A model generated the notes under the pieces. The model was given only the letters and a program-made list of their open reading frames with translations, did not search any database and was not told the origin of the DNA. Made by a program: the position numbers and the translations under genes. From Rhizobium sp. R634 (lineage in GTDB: Bacteria; Pseudomonadota; Alphaproteobacteria; Rhizobiales; Rhizobiaceae), in NCBI RefSeq assembly GCF_002211305.1, contig NZ_LOKW01000024.1, positions 453,544 through 517,543 on the forward strand: a DNA stretch of 64,000 bases. Direction: 5' to 3'. Positions 25,969-33,216 of the stretch are shown here, piece by piece. How positions within the stretch are numbered: the first letter of the stretch is position 1; every line of letters starts with the position of its first letter.

Positions 25969-26319
25969 ATGAAAATAGCAGTCGGAATTATTGGAATCTT
26001 CTTGGGCCTGCTCGTGCTGATGCAGTCATGCGCGGTCACGGCGGGCAGCGGCTTGCTTCAGGACAAGGCCACGGGAGGTGCCGGGGCGATCGGCATGTTG
26101 GTCGGCCTGCTGTTCTTTATCGCAGGGGCGTTCTCGTTCGCCCTGCCGCTTGTCGGCTCGATCATGTTCGCGCTGGCCGCAGCTTTCGCGTTCATCGCCT
26201 CGACCTCGGGCAGCTTTAGCGACATCACCATCTGGGGCTTTATCGCTTTGGCGCTGGCGGTCATGTCATTCTTCACATGGCGTTCAACTAAGCGGGCGAA
26301 GACCGATGCTGCTGCCTAA
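25969..26319 (+). CDS. Small membrane protein, 116 aa
   Basis: A 116-aa protein with four hydrophobic helices (IGIFLGLLVLMQ, IGMLVGLLFFIAGAFSF, LVGSIMFALAAAFAFIA, IWGFIALALAVMSFF) and a basic C-terminus WRSTKRAKTD. GAGAGGG precedes the ATG. The sequence resembles small four-helix membrane proteins of unknown function. Its 3' end overlaps the next gene by 14 bp, so the two are probably translated together. Confidence 0.72.
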   Translation: MKIAVGIIGIFLGLLVLMQSCAVTAGSGLLQDKATGGAGAIGMLVGLLFFIAGAFSFALPLVGSIMFALAAAFAFIASTSGSFSDITIWGFIALALAVMSFFTWRSTKRAKTDAAA

Positions 26320-27391
26320 CAGTTTAAAGGTCCTCGCAGTCGGCTTTTCGGCTTACCTTGCAGCCGCGTCAGGAGTGGGAGCAGCCGAGACGAACTACTA
26401 TAACAGCAAGCCTTGGGAGGTCGTTCTACATACCTCCGAGGCCCCTAACGAACACTCATATTGTGCTGTTCGCACGTCGCTATGGGATACAAGGACGATT
26501 TCAGTCGAAACGCAGATTGGAGCCGCAGACGCGGTCACGATGGCTATTCGCATCAGAAAGGAGAACTGGAAACTTCCGCTCAATCAGACAACGGCGGTCG
26601 GTTTCATGACAGTGGCCGGCATCGGTGCCGAAGCCACGATGAAAGCGATCAACACGGAAGAGCTTTATTACGAAATTCCGGATGGATCTGTTGACGAACG
26701 TAGCTTAATTTTGAGTACCATCCTCCAACAGATATTCGGCGCGCGGCAGCCCCCGTCCCTCACGGTCAAGTTCGCAGGCAATGAACCGATGTGGACCGTA
26801 CCTGCCCTGAACCGATATCAAACAATCGAGCTTAATGAGGCATTCAGCCGCTGCGATGTGGACCTCAGAGGGCTGCGGGCGAACTCAATTGAGGGCACTG
26901 CGGACACCTCGCCATTCGCGCCCGCGTCCTCAAATTCGCGCATACAGAATGCTCCTGTCACCGTCGCGCAGTCTCCGACGGATTGGGAATTTTACACCCG
27001 GGGTGAAGGGGGTCTTACATGCTTCGCATCAACTCATCGTGGTATAGTGATGGTCGGCCTAATGGGGTCGCCGGGAAAGGATCACGTGGGATTCGTTAGC
27101 AGCCTTTTCACCGGCGAGACGAGGGCGACGTGGCACGTCGATGACATGCCGGCCTACGTATTAAACGGGAGAGAGGGCGACGGCGCCACTTGGCATGAGT
27201 TTGGTCAGCTGCCGACCGAATTGCTGAATCAGATGGCGCAGGGCAAGGAACTCGCGGTGACAGGCGCAAAGGGCGAGCGCGTAGCTGTTAGCCTCGCGGG
27301 GGCCGCCGATGCGATCTCTAAATTCAAGGCCTGCTATGGCACACCCGACCCGGATTCTGCTGCCGCAGGGTCGCCTGCTCGGCCGAAGTGA
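26306..27391 (+). CDS. Exported hypothetical protein with two similar halves
   Basis: A 361-aa secreted protein with a signal peptide (LKVLAVGFSAYLAAASGVGA). Each half carries an aromatic start (PWEVVLHTSE; DWEFYTRGEGGLTCF) and ends in a helix with a Phe-x-x-Cys pattern (NEAFSRCDVD; SKFKACYG), with an early Cys in each (YCAVRTS; LTCFAST). This suggests a duplicated disulfide-stabilised domain similar to the invasion-associated locus B style. A 14-bp overlap couples it to the membrane gene upstream. Function unknown. Confidence 0.68.
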   Translation: MLLPNSLKVLAVGFSAYLAAASGVGAAETNYYNSKPWEVVLHTSEAPNEHSYCAVRTSLWDTRTISVETQIGAADAVTMAIRIRKENWKLPLNQTTAVGFMTVAGIGAEATMKAINTEELYYEIPDGSVDERSLILSTILQQIFGARQPPSLTVKFAGNEPMWTVPALNRYQTIELNEAFSRCDVDLRGLRANSIEGTADTSPFAPASSNSRIQNAPVTVAQSPTDWEFYTRGEGGLTCFASTHRGIVMVGLMGSPGKDHVGFVSSLFTGETRATWHVDDMPAYVLNGREGDGATWHEFGQLPTELLNQMAQGKELAVTGAKGERVAVSLAGAADAISKFKACYGTPDPDSAAAGSPARPK

Positions 27392-27495
27392 GAACCACCG
27401 ATATATTGTTTGCGACCTTAGTTCCGCTTTTCCGTTTCTTCTGGCATTGCTTACGACTCTGTGCGTGAAATATTCGTCGTGATGTTGGGGAACTC

Positions 27496-28047
27496 ATGTC
27501 TTCTTTTAGCCTGCCCTGGATCGCCGGCCCAGTTCCAATTCTGGCGACGATTTGGTCGGCCTATATCACTACTGAAGCTCTCGTAAATCGAAGAGAAATG
27601 ACTGGTGAGCGTTTTGTTGCTGCGTTTCTCTTTCCATTAGGTTTCATCGCTCTGATTTCGCTGATGTTTTTAGGGGTGTACGACCTCCCTGTTGTCGTAA
27701 CGATAGGGCAGTTTGCGACGGCTCCATGCTTTGTTGGGATATATGTTTTAGAGAAGCATCGCCACGGCGATCCTTTTTTTCAGACCGCAGAAACAACAAT
27801 ACGCGATCTGCCATGGACGTTATACTTCATGGTAATTGTTTATATTATTTATTTCATACTCGTGTTCACATTTCCTATTTCAGAAGCTTGCACGATTAGT
27901 AAGTGCTACGCTTTAGAGCTCCTACTCGGGCGCAAAGAGTATGGCTTCTCCGTCCTGTACTCTTTGAGTTTTGTCGGATCTGCAATGCTGGCTTTAATTA
28001 TTTTGATATTATTCAAGATCACCACTCGAATAAAATCGCACCATTGA
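27496..28047 (+). CDS. AT-rich polytopic membrane protein, 183 aa
   Basis: A 183-aa protein with about five hydrophobic helices (VPILATIWSAYITTEALV, FVAAFLFPLGFIALISLMFL, VVVTIGQFATAPCFVGIYVL, TLYFMVIVYIIYFILVF and GSAMLALIILILF). It is markedly more AT-rich than the core genes, which suggests recent acquisition. It has no recognised motif. It may be an immunity or transport protein, but the sequence gives no decision. Confidence 0.65.
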   Translation: MSSFSLPWIAGPVPILATIWSAYITTEALVNRREMTGERFVAAFLFPLGFIALISLMFLGVYDLPVVVTIGQFATAPCFVGIYVLEKHRHGDPFFQTAETTIRDLPWTLYFMVIVYIIYFILVFTFPISEACTISKCYALELLLGRKEYGFSVLYSLSFVGSAMLALIILILFKITTRIKSHH

Positions 28048-28262
28048 TTACGCAATGAAGGGGTTGAATAGTCCGTAGCATGAGCGGCTTATCTCAAATA
28101 CTAGAATCGATCTTGGCAAACGAGTACTGATGAGCCTTTTACAGCGGCATTTCCCACAAGTGCCGGTGTATCTGACAGTTGCAAGCCTGTGGGCGCGCGT
28201 TGATGTATAACCGTGCCGACGTTAGATAGCGCCCAGCAATCTACATACAACACAGGTGAAAT

Positions 28263-28592
28263 TTGAAATTGAATAAACTAAATATAATTAGAAAATTGTT
28301 CGCAATAATTTCTCTTATATATTTTATCTCGTTCTATTTATTGTTTAGGCAGATACCATATTATGAAAGCTTCTATGAAGAAATTTTCGATGCATTTCGA
28401 TTCCGAGGCCCGCTTCTTGGAATGCTAGTCGCGTGTCCGCAGGTTTATCTGATGATGATGTTGGCGGTAGGCTTGCATCTCTTGAAAGGAAATCCTGACG
28501 CGGTGAAGCCGCTAATGCGGATATGGGCAGCAATATTCATACTCGGCTCCGCATGGACTATGCTTCTCATCTATGTGATTAATAACGGTTAA
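28263..28592 (+). CDS. AT-rich small membrane protein, 109 aa
   Basis: A 109-aa protein with three hydrophobic helices (KLFAIISLIYFISFYLLF, LGMLVACPQVYLMMMLAVGL and WAAIFILGSAWTMLLIYV). It uses a TTG start preceded by AGGTGA. Codon use is the most AT-rich in the window. No family recognised. The 215-bp gap before it holds nothing I can identify. Confidence 0.55.
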   Translation: MKLNKLNIIRKLFAIISLIYFISFYLLFRQIPYYESFYEEIFDAFRFRGPLLGMLVACPQVYLMMMLAVGLHLLKGNPDAVKPLMRIWAAIFILGSAWTMLLIYVINNG

Positions 28593-28621
28593 TTCCGCAC
28601 CCTTGGTCTCAAGATATCGTC

Positions 28622-28690
28622 TCAGCGCCTGTGGTAGTGCGGCCAGTACCACCACGGCGCCGGCACGGCCTTACCAGCGCAGGTTTTAAA
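28622..28690 (-). pseudogene. Fragment of a WWxWPHY-type small gene
   Basis: On the minus strand this stretch reads KAVPAPWWYWPHYHRR followed by a stop. That matches KAVPSRWWCWPHYPHK in the 73-aa protein at 29386-29607. Only the middle of the gene survives and the C-terminal third is lost. It is a decayed duplicate lying 0.8 kb from the intact copy. The rest of 28593-29014 holds a short C-rich hairpin (CCCCGC/GCGGGG near 28697) and nothing else I can support. Confidence 0.6.
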
Positions 28691-29014
28691 AGGAGACCCC
28701 GCGCAAAGCGGGGGCTCAAGTTGGGAACTTGTGATGGGCCGGGCGGAGCGTCATGAAGACTTGGCTGCCATTCAAGCTCCGCGCGGCTGACGAAATACGA
28801 CTAGTGCTGCCAATTTGTTCCCGCCGCAAAGCGATTGTAACTCCCGCTCGCTATGCTGATAAGTTTGGTGCGATTACGCATGGTGACTTTGCCCCGCGCC
28901 GACCTGATCGTGCCTTCGCCTTCGAGCAACGCCAACACTCGGAAACGCCAACAACGCGGAAAAAATGCGGATCATGGATTTCACACCTGTCGAACTGGGG
29001 ACCGCATCTGGCCG

Positions 29015-29389
29015 TCAGTCACACCAATCGTTCCTTCGTTTCGGGCTCCAGGTTCTGGCGAACCCCTCGTCGAGCAGCTTCCTGCCTATTTCTTCGCCGT
29101 TCTTTCTGTAGATGTTCACGAGGGGCCGGTGCGCCTGCGTTTTGTCTTCCGAGCCGCTGAAAACGACCCTGAGGCCTTTTTCATCAAGAAGCTCTTTGAG
29201 CCTGCCCTTGGCGATCAGCGCCATCTTGCGTTCCTTTGGGCATTTTGCGTGACTGCCGATCTCGGGGGTATCGATCCCGGAAACGTATGGAACGCCTTCC
29301 CCAAGCAGACGCATGAGCTGACCGTTGCAGCGCACCGTATCCCCATCGACCGCCGTCAGCGACGAGCAGATGATCAATCCAGCAATCAT
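29015..29389 (-). CDS. SNase-family (thermonuclease) nuclease
   Basis: A 124-aa staphylococcal-nuclease-like protein with an N-terminal hydrophobic segment (MIAGLIICSSLTAVDG). Catalytic elements: Asp in DGDTVRC, Arg in LMRLLGEG, Glu in GIDTPEIG, and Arg in AHRPLVNIY. The family C-terminal helix IGRKLLDEGFARTW is present. It would cleave single- or double-stranded DNA/RNA near ends with calcium. The ATG overlaps the stop of the 73-aa gene (ATGA). It is the last gene of the SOS-linked operon. Confidence 0.83.
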   Translation of the reverse strand: MIAGLIICSSLTAVDGDTVRCNGQLMRLLGEGVPYVSGIDTPEIGSHAKCPKERKMALIAKGRLKELLDEKGLRVVFSGSEDKTQAHRPLVNIYRKNGEEIGRKLLDEGFARTWSPKRRNDWCD

Positions 29390-29607
29390 TGTGTCGTTGC
29401 CTTCGCAGCCGCTTCGAGCTTTTCCTTGAATGCCCTCTCCTGCTCGTAGGTCTTGTGTGGATAGTGTGGCCAACACCACCAGCGCGACGGCACAGCCTTC
29501 GATGGGCTAAAGCCGAAGCCTCCCCACGCTTTGCATCCGTTCTCCTCGCAATAATGGATGTACATGTGTGATGCGCCATTCAGCGGCGGCTTGTCAGTGT
29601 CGTTCAT
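29386..29607 (-). CDS. Small hypothetical protein with WWCWPHY motif
   Basis: A 73-aa protein with two Cys near residues 20 and 25 (HYCEENGCKAWGGFGF), the aromatic block SRWWCWPHYPHK (~41-53) and a helical Lys/Glu/Ala tail. Four Cys/His could hold a metal. It starts three bases after the SRAP stop and overlaps the nuclease start. A decayed copy lies at 28622-28690. Family not recognised. Confidence 0.7.
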   Translation of the reverse strand: MNDTDKPPLNGASHMYIHYCEENGCKAWGGFGFSPSKAVPSRWWCWPHYPHKTYEQERAFKEKLEAAAKATTQ

Positions 29608-29610
29608 CGC

Positions 29611-30366
29611 TCAAATCAACAGGGGTTGCGGATTCGCTGCTACGGGCAGAGTCTCCACGGGCGGCAGCAAGGCGAGCCTACCGTCGGCCAGTGGCCGTTG
29701 CATCCTACCTGCCTCTTCCCAAGGGGCCGTCAGCCACGTTTCGACTTCTTCCCGGTTGGCAAGGATGACTGGCATCGCCTTGTGATGGATGGGTGCAACG
29801 ACGGCATTTGGCTCCGTGGTGAGAAAGCCGAACAGGTCGCACGTAATCAGACCTTCCTTGATCTTCCGAACGCTCGTCCACTGCGGCACCCACAGCCCAG
29901 CAAAAAACATCAGCGCCTCGTCGGGTGCGCCGAACCACGCATTCGGTGTTCTGCCACCTTCAGGCTTGTTCGCGGGGTCCGGCTCGGCAAAGCGGGTAAA
30001 CGGCACCACGCACCGGTTCTCGACGCCAAGCCAACGCACCCAATGTTTGCTGCTGACATTGCGGACGTTGGTCGTGCCGCCGTCCGGCTCCATCTTCAGG
30101 AGCTCGTTGAAATCAACCGGCTTGCCCTTCTTGCGCAAACCATCAGCCCTTTTGGTCGCTGCGTCGAGGAGAGCTTTTGAAGAGCTAGGCAGCCCCCATC
30201 GCACGTTGGCCAGCTCTCGCCCGGCGGGCGTGTTGCGGACGATTGGAGCCATCCGGTCGGGCCATATCTCCTGCTGCGGCTCCATGTTTCCGGTGCTGTC
30301 GATCATAGCGCCGGTAATCGCGCGGATGGCCTCTTGATTGCTCATCATCCGGTATAGATTGCACAC
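29611..30366 (-). CDS. SOS response-associated peptidase (SRAP, YedK/HMCES type)
   Basis: A 251-aa SRAP protein. These proteins crosslink to abasic sites in single-stranded DNA through Cys2 and so shield them. The GTG start at 30366 is chosen because AAGGAGG lies 8 bases upstream and because it puts the catalytic Cys directly after the initiator (M-C-N-L-Y). Other signatures: RWGLPSS, RCVVPFTRFAEPDP (Glu) and APIHHKAMPVIL (His). The frame stays open upstream without a stop. Part of a tight operon behind a LexA box. Confidence 0.88.
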   Translation of the reverse strand: MCNLYRMMSNQEAIRAITGAMIDSTGNMEPQQEIWPDRMAPIVRNTPAGRELANVRWGLPSSSKALLDAATKRADGLRKKGKPVDFNELLKMEPDGGTTNVRNVSSKHWVRWLGVENRCVVPFTRFAEPDPANKPEGGRTPNAWFGAPDEALMFFAGLWVPQWTSVRKIKEGLITCDLFGFLTTEPNAVVAPIHHKAMPVILANREEVETWLTAPWEEAGRMQRPLADGRLALLPPVETLPVAANPQPLLI

Positions 30367-30708
30367 GTCTCCCTCCTTCGGCGTCCACTCGCCATTCCGG
30401 TTCACTTCGTCGGTATCGATGAACTGACCATTCCACCGGTCTCTGAACTGTTTCGCAGCATCGCGGCTTCCGAAGCAGAACACAACGTAGTCGTCCCATT
30501 CAATCGAAGCACGATAGGACCTGGCCGCCCGGTCATAGGCTAGTGCGGAACTGATGATTTCACCCCTCAGGCGACTGTCATGGACCTGCGTGCCGGCATG
30601 ATAGTTCCCCCAGTAGACGATTACATGATGGGAAAGCTCCTTGTTCAAGCGCCATCGGGCATTGGGATTGTCTCGTCGGGAGGCCACTATAAAACCCCGT
30701 CTTCCCAT
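30367..30708 (-). CDS. Reading frame fused in frame to SRAP, ~114 codons
   Basis: From an ATG at 30708 (MGRRGFIVASRRDNPNARWR) the frame runs without a stop into the SRAP gene. The translated part is composed like a real protein (SHHVIVYWGNYHAGTQVHD, WDDYVVFCFGSRDAAKQF) and overlaps the 3' end of the 106-aa gene by 22 bp. Either a 365-aa fusion is made, or this and SRAP are nested products with separate starts. The fusion form would bury SRAP Cys2. No family recognised. Confidence 0.55.
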
Positions 30709-31007
30709 ACTGGCATTTTGACGGTGTTTATCTTGACCAAGCGCCGCACGGGAAGCTTGCCGTATTCAGTCCCCCATATCTGCACGACCTTCAGGCTCAT
30801 AAAATCGCCCCTGTTGCAAATCTCACAACGGAATCGACTTGCCAGCCGGTCAAGGCTGACATCGGCCGTCAACTTCAAAAGGTCATTGGGGAAGAAACGG
30901 TAAGTCCTTCTGCAGAATTGGCACGTTACCTCCAGTAATTGGTTGGCATCGGCCGCGTTGCGCAGGCTCCAGCCGCGCAACTTCTTGGAATAGTTCATTT
31001 CAGGCAT
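30687..31007 (-). CDS. Putative zinc-ribbon protein, 106 aa
   Basis: A 106-aa protein with two CxxC knuckles, TCQFCRRTY (~29-37) and FRCEICNRGD (~59-68), separated by ~30 residues, which is a zinc-ribbon layout. It is basic around the knuckles and may bind DNA or a repair partner. It begins two bases after the 65-aa gene and overlaps the next frame. It belongs to the operon controlled by the LexA box. Confidence 0.72.
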   Translation of the reverse strand: MPEMNYSKKLRGWSLRNAADANQLLEVTCQFCRRTYRFFPNDLLKLTADVSLDRLASRFRCEICNRGDFMSLKVVQIWGTEYGKLPVRRLVKINTVKMPVWEDGVL

Positions 31008-31009
31008 CG

Positions 31010-31207
31010 TCAGTCTCGGTCGTAAGTCGGACGCCAGCCGCGCGCCATGCCTTTGCTCATAGCGCCCTCTGCCAATACGAGCTGGTGACGCAGATGCCGG
31101 ATATCCTCCAGCAGAGCAATTATAGCGGCTCGCATATCGCCATTGTGAAAGGCAACCACCTCGTCAAGTTCGCTGGCGAGCGGGCATGAAAGAGCTTCGG
31201 TTTCCAT
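31010..31207 (-). CDS. Small hypothetical protein, 65 aa
   Basis: A 65-aa acidic helical protein (ASELDEVVAFHNGDMRAAII, LLEDIRHLRHQLVLAEGAM) ending in a short basic tail. The ATG at 31207 is chosen because the longer frame overlaps the preceding gene. It sits eight bases after the 131-aa gene and two bases before the zinc-ribbon gene. No family recognised. Confidence 0.62.
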   Translation of the reverse strand: METEALSCPLASELDEVVAFHNGDMRAAIIALLEDIRHLRHQLVLAEGAMSKGMARGWRPTYDRD

Positions 31208-31215
31208 GGCTGCGC

Positions 31216-31611
31216 TCAAGGAATTATGCCCGCTAACCGCATGTTCTCGCAAAGAATGGATATAGCTTCGTCGAAGCCGCCGCTGCAGGGAAATTTGAAA
31301 GGCCTTGTGGCCTCGTCTACGAGAACTGGATCTCCGGTTGCTGCATCCACATCCGCAACATGCGTGGTCAGGTAAATGCCGCACGCCTCGCCTGCGGTCT
31401 CATCGATCGCCATCTGAACTGCTCCCAAGGTGGCATCACTCGGAACGTCGATAAGTCTGGTCGTGAAAAATCTTACGCCTCGACTGCCCGCCACGGCCTT
31501 GGCGAGGCTCGCGTGCACGTCCGAGACTTCGATCTCTGTCTCCGGTGGCCACATCACCCCGGTTAGGTCCTCGTCATCATCCACGGCTTCGCCAATCGGC
31601 TGCTCTCGCAT
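31216..31611 (-). CDS. Hypothetical protein, 131 aa, first gene of the SOS-linked operon
   Basis: A 131-aa acidic protein (GEAVDDDEDLTGVMWPPETE at the N-terminus). The middle part, FFTTRLIDVPSDATLGAVQM, followed by DETAGEACGIYLTTHVADVD, looks like a compact alpha/beta domain. The start at 31611 is chosen because GGAG lies 9 bases upstream. The LexA box and a -10/-35 pair lie 49-82 bases before it. I do not recognise the family. Confidence 0.68.
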   Translation of the reverse strand: MREQPIGEAVDDDEDLTGVMWPPETEIEVSDVHASLAKAVAGSRGVRFFTTRLIDVPSDATLGAVQMAIDETAGEACGIYLTTHVADVDAATGDPVLVDEATRPFKFPCSGGFDEAISILCENMRLAGIIP

Positions 31612-31659
31612 ATCCGTTCTCCAAATCTTCAATTTTTAGATTGGCGGCCGCTCGCCGAT

Positions 31660-31674
31660 GTTCTTATTATGTTC
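31660..31674. promoter_or_regulatory. LexA (SOS) box, alphaproteobacterial type
   Basis: GTTCTTATTATGTTC is a perfect GTTC-N7-GTTC, the LexA operator of Rhizobium, Rhodobacter and Caulobacter. It covers the predicted -10 (CATAAT, minus strand, 31671-31666) of the operon that reads leftwards and lies 70 bases before the divergent ligase gene. Confidence 0.82.
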
Positions 31675-31693
31675 TCTTCAGCTGACGAGTCAA
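31666..31693 (-). promoter_or_regulatory. Promoter of the SOS-linked operon
   Basis: On the minus strand TTGACT (31693-31688), a 16-bp spacer and CATAAT (31671-31666) form a promoter whose -10 lies inside the LexA box. LexA binding would block RNA polymerase directly. Confidence 0.6.
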
Positions 31694-31744
31694 TAATCAA
31701 TCTAGGTCAATTGCTTTTTAAGGTGTCGCTGATGAAGTGCGGGC

Positions 31745-32803
31745 ATGACCAAGCCGCCACCTAAGCCTGTCAAGCCACTCCTCAGTGAAGCCGAAGCGCC
31801 GATGCGTAGCCGGCCGCGGAAAAAGCGCGACCCCGCCCAGCCTCAGCTCACTCTCGACCCCATGCCGACGCGCATTGATCCATGCCTTGCGCTACTGAAG
31901 CCGCGGCCGCCGAAGGGGCGGCAATGGGCGTTTGAAGTAAAATGGGACGGTTACCGCTTGGCGGTCCACATCGAGCCCAAGGGCGTCAGGATTCTGACCC
32001 GAGGCGGTCATGACTGGACCAATCGCTTCCCTGCCATCGCGGCTGAGGCAAGACGACTTCCTGTTTCCACAGCGATATTGGACGGAGAAGCCGTCGTGTT
32101 CGATGAGCAGGGCCGGTCGGACTTTGTTAGACTTCAGCAATCGCTCGGCGGCCGCGGTGGAAAGCGGATGTCTCGGGAAGCAGTCTTCATGGCATTCGAC
32201 CTTCTCTATTTCGACGGTCACGATCTCACCGGAACGGAACTCACCGCGCGGCGCCATCTCCTCGAGGGGCTTGTCCCCGCGGGCGGCCAAGATGCCATTC
32301 GATTATCAGAGGAGATCGAGGCAGAGGGAGATGCGCTCCTGCGCATCGCGTGCGAGCACCGGCTCGAAGGGATCATTGCGAAAGACCGGAACAGCACCTA
32401 TCGCAGCGGCCGGCTCGGCGACTGGGTGAAGATTAAGTGCATCCAGAGCGACGGCTTCGTCATTGTCGGGTACGAGAAATCGACGGCCTCGTTCGGGCGC
32501 ATTGGGCGGCTGCTGCTCGCCGCGCGCAAGGGAAACGATCTCGTCTATGTCGGGGGTGTGGGAACCGGCTTCAACGAACGTTCCGCGGGTGAACTTCGGG
32601 AGCAGATGGACAAGCTGATGGTTCGTAAGCCCGTGATCGACACTGGGCGGAAGCGAACTGCGGTCTTCGTCCGCCCGGAGCTTGTTGCAGAGATCGAATA
32701 CCGCGCATGGACGCATGATGGAAAGCTGCGCCACGCTTCTTATAAGGGGCTGCGCGAAGCCGCTGATCAACTGGCGGTCTATGAGTTGAACGACCTCCGC
32801 TAA
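31745..32803 (+). CDS. ATP-dependent DNA ligase (LigD ligase-domain type)
   Basis: A 352-aa stand-alone ATP-dependent DNA ligase. Adenylation motif I is FEVKWDGYRLAVH with nucleophile Lys near residue 62. Motif III is AFDLLYFDGHDL (~152-163), motif IV LEGIIAKDR (~204-212) and motif V DWVKIKC (~224-230). The OB-fold domain follows to the end. It has a Pro/Arg-rich N-terminal tail. It is most similar in layout to the ligase domain of bacterial LigD used in non-homologous end joining, but polymerase and phosphoesterase domains and a Ku gene are absent here. It diverges from the SRAP operon across a LexA box. Confidence 0.9.
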   Translation: MTKPPPKPVKPLLSEAEAPMRSRPRKKRDPAQPQLTLDPMPTRIDPCLALLKPRPPKGRQWAFEVKWDGYRLAVHIEPKGVRILTRGGHDWTNRFPAIAAEARRLPVSTAILDGEAVVFDEQGRSDFVRLQQSLGGRGGKRMSREAVFMAFDLLYFDGHDLTGTELTARRHLLEGLVPAGGQDAIRLSEEIEAEGDALLRIACEHRLEGIIAKDRNSTYRSGRLGDWVKIKCIQSDGFVIVGYEKSTASFGRIGRLLLAARKGNDLVYVGGVGTGFNERSAGELREQMDKLMVRKPVIDTGRKRTAVFVRPELVAEIEYRAWTHDGKLRHASYKGLREAADQLAVYELNDLR

Positions 32804-33216
32804 GATCTGCACCGGGCAAATGCGTCCCGTCGTTTGGCAAACAGCCGCAACATCTCAGTCGTTGCTAATGACTTCCACTTGGTCCCTCTATTCGGGCTTT
32901 TGAGTCTCTTCGCCAGCATGACCGTTGATGTGATTCCACCACTCATGGGCGACGGCGGCAATATCCCCCAACTACCCTCAAGCTGGTCAATGGGCCGTGA
33001 TCGGACTCGGAGAGGTGGGATCGATGCAGATGGCCGGCAAAGTCTCCAGATCAAGGGTCCAACAGGGTGGGACTACCGATTTCATTGCGTGGGCTCTGTC
33101 ATTTCAACTTCGTCGGCTTACAATATCTGATCTAATGGCGAGACAACGCATGGGATTGTGAACGTCTTCGAGGAAAGGATGTTTACGCTCCTCCGTAGCC
33201 CGAGGGTGGCCATTAA
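32804..33216. other. Intergenic region, no supported gene
   Basis: Overlapping reading frames exist on both strands (98 codons forward, 84 codons reverse), but neither has a convincing ribosome binding site or recognisable protein features. The region may be decayed coding sequence between the ligase and the exported protein genes. Confidence 0.4.

Noticed and set aside
28753..29449. Forward frames opposite the SNase-type and WWCWPHY genes
   Set aside because: Antisense to coupled genes with clear family motifs and ATGA overlaps.
32834..33130. A 98-codon forward frame after the ligase gene, and an 84-codon reverse frame over the same DNA
   Set aside because: Neither has a convincing ribosome binding site or recognisable features. 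Left as intergenic, possibly decayed sequence.
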